Shown here piece after piece: positions 52,317 to 59,681 of a stretch of DNA of 64,000 nucleotides. The stretch covers positions 62,001 to 126,000 of the forward strand of contig JBBCIS010000002.1 of the NCBI GenBank assembly GCA_037189845.1, given 5' to 3'. Source of the DNA: JAMLHH01 sp037189845. GTDB taxonomy: Bacteria; Bacteroidota; Bacteroidia; Chitinophagales; JADIYW01. Numbering within the stretch: the stretch's first letter is position 1; each line of letters opens with the position of its first letter. The translations under genes were made by a program, and so were the position numbers. Below the pieces are notes generated by a model. It saw nothing but the letters and a program-made list of their open reading frames with translations, ran no database searches and was not told the origin of the DNA.

Positions 52317-53528
52317 TTAATTCACCGCTTTTTTCACCAGATCAGCAGCTTCTGATAACAGGATAGCGGATTGTACTTTTAAGCCTGATTTTTCAATCAT
52401 TTCTTTCGCTATTTCAGCATTTGTCCCCTGAAGCCTCACGATGATAGGAATCTCGATATTTCCGATGTTCTTATAAGCTTCGATAACACCTTCCGCTACT
52501 CTGTCACAACGTACAATACCTCCGAAGATATTGATCAGGATAGCTTTTACATTCGGATCTTTCATGATGATACGGAAAGCAGCTTCTACCCTTCTTGCAT
52601 TGGCTGTGCCACCTACATCCAAAAAGTTTGCAGGTTCTCCGCCGGATAATTTAATAATATCCATTGTAGCCATAGCAAGTCCGGCACCATTCACCATACA
52701 GCCCACATTGCCATCCAGCTTCACATAATTCAGATCATGGCTGGTAGCTTCGATTTCTGTCGGATCTTCTTCGCCCAGGTCACGCATAGAAGCAATCTCG
52801 GGATGACGGTATAATGCATTGTCATCTATATTGAATTTACAATCCACCGCCAAAACTTTATCATCAGAAGTTTTCAGTAATGGGTTGATTTCCAGCATAG
52901 ATGCATCAGACTCTTCATAAGCTTTATAGATTTTAGGTACAAATGCTACCATATCTTTGAATGCAGCACCTGAAAGTCCGAGGTTAAATGCAATTCTTCT
53001 TGCCTGGAATGCCTGGATTCCCACAGACGGATCTACCCACTCTTTAAATATTTTTTCAGGAGTATGTTCTGCTACTTCTTCAATATCCATACCGCCTTCG
53101 GTAGAATACATAATCACATTACACTCTTTTGATCTGTCTAAAAGAATAGAAAAATAAAATTCTTTGACAGCACTTTCACCCGGATAGTAAACATCCTCAG
53201 CAATTAAAACTTTATTGACTTTACGCCCTTGCGCCCCTGTCTGTATAGTGATCAGATTTCCACCAATCAGGTTTCTGGAAATTTGCTTTACATCATCTGC
53301 TGTTTTAGCCAATGCAACACCTCTCTGCTCTGTCCCTTCAATTTTTCCTTTGCCACGTCCGCCAGCATGAATCTGAGCTTTTATCACCCACACTTTCGTT
53401 CCTGTTTCCAGGCTCAGCTTTTTGGCAGCCTCTACTGCCTTCTCAGGTGACTCCGCTACTATTCCTTCCTGAGTTCTTACTCCATATTGCTTTAGAATGG
53501 ATTTCGCCTGATACTCATGTATATTCAT
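52317..53528 (-). CDS. sucC: Succinyl-CoA synthetase (ADP-forming) beta subunit
   Basis: 403 residues. ATP-grasp domain at the start (MNIHEYQAKSILKQYGVRTQEGIVAESPEKAVEAAKKL; KGKIEGTEQRGVALAKTADDVK). CoA-ligase domain later, with GCMVNGAGLAMATMDIIKLSGGEPANFLDVGGTANA (about 262-297), which carries the conserved Gly-rich phosphate and CoA contact. The enzyme makes ATP from succinyl-CoA in the TCA cycle. sucD is not adjacent. It borders the AT-rich island, with an IS1595 gene just beyond its stop codon. Confidence 0.95.
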   Translation of the reverse strand: MNIHEYQAKSILKQYGVRTQEGIVAESPEKAVEAAKKLSLETGTKVWVIKAQIHAGGRGKGKIEGTEQRGVALAKTADDVKQISRNLIGGNLITIQTGAQGRKVNKVLIAEDVYYPGESAVKEFYFSILLDRSKECNVIMYSTEGGMDIEEVAEHTPEKIFKEWVDPSVGIQAFQARRIAFNLGLSGAAFKDMVAFVPKIYKAYEESDASMLEINPLLKTSDDKVLAVDCKFNIDDNALYRHPEIASMRDLGEEDPTEIEATSHDLNYVKLDGNVGCMVNGAGLAMATMDIIKLSGGEPANFLDVGGTANARRVEAAFRIIMKDPNVKAILINIFGGIVRCDRVAEGVIEAYKNIGNIEIPIIVRLQGTNAEIAKEMIEKSGLKVQSAILLSEAADLVKKAVN

Positions 53529-53719
53529 AAAAGATGTTTATTTCGTTTGTTTTGAAATGTTAAGATATACCTTCTGGTGTATTTGTTGAAATTTTTGCAC
53601 GTCTAATTTTTCTAAAAAATAGTTACAGTTCCGTGTTATATAGTCTGTTAACGAAAATAAGCGTATTATTGTTGACAATAGTTCAACTTCTTTTTGATTT
53701 TGTTTTAAACATCAGGACA

Positions 53720-54508
53720 GTGACCGAGAGTATCTTAAACATTGAATTGCATCCTGCTTATTTTGCCTATGCAGTAAAAGCCCCCAATGAAAATATGTAC
53801 TCTAACGCACATATTGAGCATCTAAGTATCGTACCGGGAAACGGAATAGATTTTTCCCGGCTGAGTGAGTGGCTCAAGAGTCTTCAAAACATCTGGAACA
53901 GGTCATATCAGAAGGTGTACATTGCCATTCACGGATACCCTGTAACCGTCACTCCGGACAAAGAGGGAGGTGTAATCACTTTACAAAATATCCAATCATT
54001 AAGTATTAAAGATGAATACTTTATACAAAGTGAGCTCATCAATGAGTTCATTCTTACATTCAGTATTCCGGAAACACTGAAAAAACTATTGGACAGCTAT
54101 TTTGTGGGAGCAGCTATTGTGCCTTCCACATTTGGCATCTGCAAACATATACTGAAAGATACTCACCATATCAGTCAGCTGAATCTTCATATCACACCGG
54201 GTGAAGGTCATTTCTTTTATGTGGTCAGCAAGCAACCGAAATACTTCAATACTTTCAGGTACAAAAACAAGGACGATTTGCTCTATTTCACTCTTTTAGT
54301 GTACAAAATGCTGGAACTGGAACCGGATTCTTATCCCTTATCTATCAGTGGTCTCGTGGAAAAAGATTCGGAAGTATTCAAGCTGTTATATCAGTATATC
54401 AGGAATATCTACACCGCAGATTTCCCTGTTCCTTTAAAGGATCATTCTGAGCATTCGGAAATCGTCCAACCCAACTATTTAGCTAACCTATTATTTATAG
54501 CAAGTTGA
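53720..54508 (+). CDS. DUF3822 protein
   Basis: About 262 residues from the GTG at 53720. A longer frame opens with GTG at 53633, but its first 29 residues are hydrophobic and low in family resemblance. The protein (ESILNIELHPAYFAYAVKAPNENMYSNAHIEHLSIVPGNGID...; GFKSLSIKDEYFIQSELINEF-like middle; SYFVGAAIVPSTFGICKHILKD) fits DUF3822, a family found in Bacteroidota with an actin-like or FtsA-like fold suspected. It overlaps the rsmD start by 4 bases, so the two are coupled. Confidence 0.75.
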   Translation: MTESILNIELHPAYFAYAVKAPNENMYSNAHIEHLSIVPGNGIDFSRLSEWLKSLQNIWNRSYQKVYIAIHGYPVTVTPDKEGGVITLQNIQSLSIKDEYFIQSELINEFILTFSIPETLKKLLDSYFVGAAIVPSTFGICKHILKDTHHISQLNLHITPGEGHFFYVVSKQPKYFNTFRYKNKDDLLYFTLLVYKMLELEPDSYPLSISGLVEKDSEVFKLLYQYIRNIYTADFPVPLKDHSEHSEIVQPNYLANLLFIAS

Positions 54509-55068
54509 GAATAATTTCAGGCACATTAGGTGGCAGACGGTTACATCCTCCACGTAATATTCCGGCAAGACCGACGACGGATATTGCTAAAGTAGCGCTT
54601 TTCAATATACTAAGTAATTATATTGATTATGAGGATACTAAATACCTGGATCTATTTTCAGGAACAGGTGCTATCTCTTTTGAAATGTACTCCCGTGGCT
54701 GTCGTGATATTACGATGGTAGATCTTTCTTCTATCAGTGTAGGATTTCAAAGACAGGCTGCAGAGGAATTAAAAATTGATACCAAAGCCGTCAAAATCAA
54801 TAAAGGTGATGCTATTCAGTTTTTAAAATCTTCCAATCAGACTTTTGATCTGATTTTTGCCGGGCCGCCTTATGCACTGGATGTCATTGATGAAATTCCC
54901 GACATGGTCATTCAGCATCCTACTCTTTTAGCGAAAAATGGCTGGTTTATCCTGGAAACCTCTCACAAGCACAGCTTTATTGATCACCCGCACCTCGTTC
55001 AGGTTCGCAACTACGGACAAACCCACTTTTGGTTTTTTGCACACAATCCTATCGAAGAAGAAGCATAA
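54505..55068 (+). CDS. rsmD: 16S rRNA (guanine-N2) methyltransferase
   Basis: 187 residues from a TTG start that overlaps the DUF3822 stop codon. RIISGTLGGRRLHPPRNIPARPTTDIAKVALFNILSNYID (about 2-41) is the RsmD signature. The SAM site is YLDLFSGTGAISFEMYSRGC (about 48-67). The catalytic motif reads FAGPPYAL (about 118-125), with Gly in place of the usual Asp or Asn of (D/N)PPY. It methylates G966 of 16S rRNA in the 30S subunit. The gene is followed 10 bases later by coaD, a conserved pairing. Confidence 0.88.
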   Translation: MRIISGTLGGRRLHPPRNIPARPTTDIAKVALFNILSNYIDYEDTKYLDLFSGTGAISFEMYSRGCRDITMVDLSSISVGFQRQAAEELKIDTKAVKINKGDAIQFLKSSNQTFDLIFAGPPYALDVIDEIPDMVIQHPTLLAKNGWFILETSHKHSFIDHPHLVQVRNYGQTHFWFFAHNPIEEEA

Positions 55069-55077
55069 AATGACATC

Positions 55078-55560
55078 ATGAAGAAAATCGCTATCCTTCC
55101 GGGCTCATTTGACCCGATTACCAACGGCCATGTAGATATTGTAGAAAGAGCGTTGCCCTTATTTGATGAGCTGATCGTAGCCATCGGGGTAAATACTCAA
55201 AAAAAGTATCTTTTTTCTCTGGAAGAAAGAATTGACTGGATCAATGAGGTTTTCAAAAACGAGCCAAAAGTAAAAGTGGAAAGCTATAACGGACTGACCA
55301 TTAATTATTGCAAATCAAGAGGAGCCAATTATATCATCAGAGGTATCAGATCCGCTGCTGATTTTGAATACGAGAAAACGATTGCCCATCTGAACAATAC
55401 CATGGAGCCAACAATAGAAACGATACTGATTTTATCCAAAGCAGAATTATCTTCTGTATCTTCTACTATTGTCAGAGAAATCATTCTTGGTGGTGGCGAT
55501 GTTAAGAAATTCATCCCTGCTTCTATTGTAGATTCAGTTTCGAAAGGCTTTGTGAAATAA
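55078..55560 (+). CDS. coaD: Phosphopantetheine adenylyltransferase
   Basis: 160 residues. PGSFDPITNGHVDIVERA (about 8-25) contains the T/HxGH nucleotidyl-transfer motif (TNGH here), RGIRSAADFEYEKTIAHLN (about 88-106) contains the conserved Arg and Asp, and SSTIVREIILGGGDVKKFIP (about 130-149) is typical. It forms dephospho-CoA in coenzyme A synthesis. It is downstream of rsmD in a conserved cluster. Confidence 0.95.
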   Translation: MKKIAILPGSFDPITNGHVDIVERALPLFDELIVAIGVNTQKKYLFSLEERIDWINEVFKNEPKVKVESYNGLTINYCKSRGANYIIRGIRSAADFEYEKTIAHLNNTMEPTIETILILSKAELSSVSSTIVREIILGGGDVKKFIPASIVDSVSKGFVK

Positions 55561-55623
55561 ATAGTTTCAGGGAAGAAACCGCTTGGCCTATTTTAAAATT
55601 ACAATCCGTATAATATCATATAA

Positions 55624-55657
55624 AAAAGCGGCTAACTCATTTGGGTTAGCCGCTTTT
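55624..55657. terminator. Bidirectional terminator between coaD and the lipoprotein gene
   Basis: AAAAGCGGCTAAC/GTTAGCCGCTTTT with T and A runs on both sides, between convergent genes. Confidence 0.9.
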
Positions 55658-55677
55658 CATTTCTGTATTAGTTTATT

Positions 55678-56490
55678 TTATTCTACAATAAATTGTCCTG
55701 TCACATCAGATGTTTTAGTGGGATCAAGATACAATGCCATTGGTACACTATTAAATCTGATCACCGTTTTACCATTGACAATGCTGGTTTCCAATCTACC
55801 ATCAGCATTTGCAGGAAAAAGGATATTAGGAATACCGAGCACGACAGATAAGTTTGCTTCATCTGCCGCCAAAGCCCCCATATCTTTTATGACTGTTTTA
55901 TAAGTATATGGTACATTCAATTCTCCGGATGTGACTATCACTACCCTGACATCCACAGGTAAAACATCTGGCACCACAACATCAAAGTAAATTTCATTTT
56001 CATATCTTGACATTGTGAAACCTGTGAGTCTAACCGTGCTGTCTGCCAGATCAGTATATTCCAGAAAGCTACTTAAAGCCTCTTTTGTAACAAAGCTAAC
56101 TACATCACCATACAATATTGTATCAGCCAGCTCTATATATGCACGCACATAATAAGTTGTTCCTGCAGATAATCCATTCAAATCCAATACAAAAGATTTC
56201 GATGCATTGGAAATAGTTCCGAGTCCTGTACTCACAGAACTATGCTTGTCAGCTATCGTAGGGTCATTAACTGTAGATAAGCACAATCCAGACTCTATAA
56301 CACTGAGCTCACCCTGAACAGTAAACTCTATCCCTGATTTTGCACTGTTTTCCCCGATATCAGAAACAGCTTTTGTAACTATGGAAGCAATACCCGGAGT
56401 AGCGGGATTTTTAACCGGATCTTTTTTACATGCCGACAAAAGAACAAAAACGGAAGTAATCGCCAATAAGGCAAATCTAAAGTTTTTCAT
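55678..56490 (-). CDS. Lipoprotein with fibronectin-type-III-like domain
   Basis: 270 residues with a lipobox ending at Cys21 (VLLSACKKD). The mature part contains one FN3-like repeat with VIESGLCLSTVNDPTIADKHSSVSTGLGTISNASKSFVLDLNGLSAGTTYYVRAYIELADTILYGDVVSFVT, as seen in many Bacteroidota surface lipoproteins, then a beta-rich C-terminus. No enzyme motif. It is a paralogue of the gene at 56630, 139 bases upstream on the same strand. Confidence 0.8.
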   Translation of the reverse strand: MKNFRFALLAITSVFVLLSACKKDPVKNPATPGIASIVTKAVSDIGENSAKSGIEFTVQGELSVIESGLCLSTVNDPTIADKHSSVSTGLGTISNASKSFVLDLNGLSAGTTYYVRAYIELADTILYGDVVSFVTKEALSSFLEYTDLADSTVRLTGFTMSRYENEIYFDVVVPDVLPVDVRVVIVTSGELNVPYTYKTVIKDMGALAADEANLSVVLGIPNILFPANADGRLETSIVNGKTVIRFNSVPMALYLDPTKTSDVTGQFIVE

Positions 56491-56629
56491 AAATTGGGAG
56501 TTTTACCAAATATATAAAATACAACCAATAAATAAAAAAACCATTTAAATTTTATATCTGTTATTACAAAACTAATTTCCGATCTGTTTATCGCGTTTTA
56601 GTAAAGCCGGGTTATCAAGCCGACTCCCT

Positions 56630-57454
56630 TTACAGACGCAATACAAGTCTCGCAGAGCTGTTTTTTGTGACAGTTGTATCTGTAACTGACTGCAATATTA
56701 TATTTTCGAAATCAATATAAATCTTATCATCAACGACGTGCGTTTTCAAAACAGTTCCGTTATTGCCTTTTCCTACCCAGTGTTTGGAATATAAGACCGA
56801 AGTCATTTTTACCTGATCTACCAAAAGTGAATCTTCTACATTTACAATTGTATAAGTCTTGGGATATTCTAATCCGCCAAAGAATTGAATAAGTCCTAAA
56901 TTACCTGAATTGTTATAGTCAACAAAAAATAATGTACGATTATCTCTGTCATAATTCACAAATAAATTGGTAGTCCTGACTGTGTCAAAATATGACCAGA
57001 ATTGCTCCTTATCTACTAATCCTGTCTCAAAGCTCAGCTCATTTCCATAGACAACAGCATCTCCGTGCTTCACATAAGCTCTCAGATAATACCTGGTATC
57101 AGGCTCAAGATCTGTCAGTGTTATCTCAAAAACTTTTCCATTGTCACTGTATTCTCCTGCAACAGCGGCATCGGTCTGAAAATAATTAAAGATGGTAGGA
57201 TTGGCTTCTGTGCTCCAACAGACACCCGCTTCTTTGATAGTGGTTTTGCCAATGACGGAAATATTCCCTCCTGAAATTGCTGAAGTTTCGGTAATTCCAC
57301 TGATATCAATTGTAGAGATCGTTACTGTTGCCAGTGTTTCTTCCTCTTTTGGTTTTTCCTTTGGCAGAGTATTTTCGTCTTTTTTACATGCTGATATCAT
57401 TGTAAAAGCGGCTACTGCCACTAAAAATACTGGCTTGAATATTTTCATCTTCAT
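56630..57454 (-). CDS. Lipoprotein with fibronectin-type-III-like domain, paralogue
   Basis: About 274 residues from the ATG at 57454; a longer reading to 57496 adds 14 residues before a good lipoprotein signal (MKIFKPVFLVAVAAFTMISACKKDEN). The mature part has one FN3-like unit, TIKEAGVCWSTEANPTIFNYFQT...FEITLTDLEPDTRYYLRAYVKHGDAVVYGNELSFET, clearly related to that of the gene at 55678. The C-terminal 110 residues diverge. The pair probably arose by tandem duplication. Confidence 0.8.
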   Translation of the reverse strand: MKMKIFKPVFLVAVAAFTMISACKKDENTLPKEKPKEEETLATVTISTIDISGITETSAISGGNISVIGKTTIKEAGVCWSTEANPTIFNYFQTDAAVAGEYSDNGKVFEITLTDLEPDTRYYLRAYVKHGDAVVYGNELSFETGLVDKEQFWSYFDTVRTTNLFVNYDRDNRTLFFVDYNNSGNLGLIQFFGGLEYPKTYTIVNVEDSLLVDQVKMTSVLYSKHWVGKGNNGTVLKTHVVDDKIYIDFENIILQSVTDTTVTKNSSARLVLRL

Positions 57455-57562
57455 CTTTATTAAAGAGTAAAATATAGAAAATAGACGGGAGATCAATGTC
57501 CCTTCTAAAAATTAATATGGGGGATGCTTAATATAAAAAAGCAACGGCAGCCTCTATCAATA

Positions 57563-58147
57563 TCATTTTTTGTAAGTGTAATGTCCGATGATCTTAAAGC
57601 TGAACAGACAATCTTCCAAAACCTGTCCGGCCCCGATATTATGTACAATCAGATACCTCTTCCCGTCCTGAGATCTTTTATTGGAAACGATACCTATATG
57701 GGTCAATCCTCTGCCTAAATCCCAGCAGACAATATCACCCGGCATATAATCTACCGGATCAGAAGAATTTGATTTCACTGTACCAAATCTTGAGAAATAC
57801 GTCATCAGATTAGGTACTCTTCTGTGGTCGATATTTTTATCCGGCTTAGTCAAGCCCCATTTTTTAGGATAAAGGCTGAAATTAGCTTTCATATCTTCAT
57901 GGACTTCTTTCTGAAGATCTATTCCTAATTTCCGGTAGGCACGGATCACTACATCTGTACAAACACCTTTATCTGCTGGCACATCTCCATTCGGATAGGT
58001 GAGCTGAAAATATGCAGGATCATATTTTACTCTCTGCGTTGTCAATACAAACGCAGAATCTGCCAGCTTTTTATAATAGCTGTCCTGTGCTGCACAAATT
58101 CCTGTAACACACAAAAAACAAACTGAAAAAATCCACTTTTTTACCAT
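57563..58147 (-). CDS. DUF1287 periplasmic protein
   Basis: About 194 residues from the ATG at 58147, which opens a signal peptide (MVKKWIFSVCFLCVTGICAAQ). The core PNGDVPADKGVCTDVVIRAYRKLGIDLQKEVHEDM, then HRRVPNLMTYFSRFG, and PGDIVCWDLGRGLTHIGIVSNKRSQDGKRYLIVHNIG fits DUF1287. The conserved Cys and His suggest an NlpC/P60-like or CHAP-like hydrolase fold (inference). It ends near the paralogous lipoproteins on the same strand. Confidence 0.85.
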   Translation of the reverse strand: MVKKWIFSVCFLCVTGICAAQDSYYKKLADSAFVLTTQRVKYDPAYFQLTYPNGDVPADKGVCTDVVIRAYRKLGIDLQKEVHEDMKANFSLYPKKWGLTKPDKNIDHRRVPNLMTYFSRFGTVKSNSSDPVDYMPGDIVCWDLGRGLTHIGIVSNKRSQDGKRYLIVHNIGAGQVLEDCLFSFKIIGHYTYKK

Positions 58148-58267
58148 ATATGCCAAGTGATTTACTGATAATATGCAATCAATCAACGGAGTTTAAATAA
58201 AAAAATTGCTTCTGTATCTACAGCACACATGCTCTGCCTGCATCAGAGCAAAACGAGGTATCATGCA

Positions 58268-58290
58268 CCGCACTTCGATGCCCTCAGTGA
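58268..58290. repeat. Copy of the short TTCGAC...CTCAGTGA repeat
   Basis: CCGCACTTCGATGCCCTCAG and the following TGA match the reverse complement of 38366-38391 at most positions, and are related to 44463-44480 and 33206-33229. It lies in a non-coding spacer. Confidence 0.5.
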
Positions 58291-58394
58291 ACGCGGCAGA
58301 AAGCCATAGTGATGACTCAACCCATGAGGTTTACGCTCAAAAAATCTCTTTTTCTTTATTAATTGTGATAAAAATTCACTAAGTTTACTTTTAC

Positions 58395-58408
58395 CAAACG
58401 TTCGTTTG
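58395..58408. promoter_or_regulatory. TetR-like operator before the beta-oxidation genes
   Basis: CAAACG TT CGTTTG, a perfect palindrome with a 2-base centre. It resembles the AACGTTCGTT-type sites used by TetR-family regulators of fatty acid genes. It lies 29 bases before the thiolase start codon, where a bound repressor would block transcription. The regulator gene is not in the window. Confidence 0.55.
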
Positions 58409-58436
58409 ATTATTAAAATACTATAATATTTTTTGT

Positions 58437-59642
58437 ATGAGTGAAGCTTATATATTCGACGCCATCAGAACTCCGAGAGGAAGAGGCAAGAAAAATGGTT
58501 CATTACACGAAGTAGCTCCTATCAATCTGGTAGCGGGCCTGCTCAAAGCGATGAAAGAAAGAAATGGTCTCGACACTAAAGAGGTGGAAGATGTTATTCT
58601 GGGTTGTGTAACGCCTATCGGTGATCAGGGTGCCAACATCGCTAAAACGGCAGCCCTGCATGCAGGATGGGACGACAGCGTTTCAGGATTTCAACTCAAC
58701 AGATTTTGTGCATCCGGACTGGAAGCTGTCAATCTTGCTGCAGCAAAAGTGCGTTCAGGATGGCATGATCTGGTGGTAGCAGGTGGTGTAGAGTCTATGT
58801 CCAGAGTCCCTATGGGTATGGATGGAGGTGCATGGTACCTGGATCCGTCTGTAAATTTCAGCACTAGCTTTATTCCGCAAGGTGTGAGCGCAGACTTAAT
58901 TGCTACTGTTGAAGGATTTTCAAGATTGGATTGCGACAACTATGCATTGAGATCTCAGCAAAGAGCTGCAGCTGCTAAAGCAGCAGGATATTTCAAAAAA
59001 TCTGTTATTCCTGTAAGAGATGTAAACGGATTAATTGTTCTGGAGGAAGACGAATACAACAGACCTGACACTACTATTGAAGGTTTGGGCTCTCTATCTC
59101 CATCTTTTGCGATGCCGGGTGAAATGGGCTTTGATGCTGTAGCGCTTCAAAGATATCCTCATCTGAACAGCATCAACCACGTACACCATCCAGGCAACTC
59201 TTCGGGTATTGTAGACGGAGCTGCTCTGATACTGATAGGAAGCAAAGAAAAAGGGGAAGCTTTAGGATTAAAGCCAAGAGCAAAAATTGTGATGGCAGCT
59301 CATATTTCTACTGAGCCAACTATCATGCTGACTGGTCCTGGTCCTTCTTCATTGCTTGCATTGAAAAAAGCAGGTATGACTATCAATGATATTGATTTGG
59401 TAGAAATGAATGAGGCTTTTGCTTCTGCGGTATTGAGATTGCAAAGAGATATCAATGTTCCGGATGAAAAACTCAATGTCAACGGTGGTGCAATTGCTTT
59501 AGGCCACCCGTTGGGAGCAACCGGTGCTATCATTCTGGGTACAGCATTAGATGAATTAGAGAGAACAGGAAAATCTACTGCTCTGGCGACACTTTGCGTC
59601 GGCGGTGGTATGGGTGTAACTACTATTATTGAAAGAGTTTAA
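58437..59642 (+). CDS. fadA: Acetyl-CoA C-acyltransferase (3-ketoacyl-CoA thiolase)
   Basis: 401 residues. Nucleophile C91 in NRFCASGLEAVNLAAAKVRSG, the GNSSGIVDGAALI loop with the conserved His-Pro-Gly before it (HHPGNSSG), His in GGAIALGHPLGATGA (about 350-364), and the second Cys in TLCVGGGMGVTT (about 386-397). It performs the last, thiolytic step of beta-oxidation. The 3-hydroxyacyl-CoA dehydrogenase follows after 39 bases as a two-gene operon. Confidence 0.92.
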   Translation: MSEAYIFDAIRTPRGRGKKNGSLHEVAPINLVAGLLKAMKERNGLDTKEVEDVILGCVTPIGDQGANIAKTAALHAGWDDSVSGFQLNRFCASGLEAVNLAAAKVRSGWHDLVVAGGVESMSRVPMGMDGGAWYLDPSVNFSTSFIPQGVSADLIATVEGFSRLDCDNYALRSQQRAAAAKAAGYFKKSVIPVRDVNGLIVLEEDEYNRPDTTIEGLGSLSPSFAMPGEMGFDAVALQRYPHLNSINHVHHPGNSSGIVDGAALILIGSKEKGEALGLKPRAKIVMAAHISTEPTIMLTGPGPSSLLALKKAGMTINDIDLVEMNEAFASAVLRLQRDINVPDEKLNVNGGAIALGHPLGATGAIILGTALDELERTGKSTALATLCVGGGMGVTTIIERV

Positions 59643-59681
59643 TCTCCTGTGACATTTTAAAATAATCTAAAAAATAAGTTC

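Noticed and set aside
53633..53719. N-terminal extension of the DUF3822 gene
   Set aside because: The 29 extra residues are hydrophobic and unlike the family start; the GTG at 53720 with a purine-rich stretch before it is a better start.
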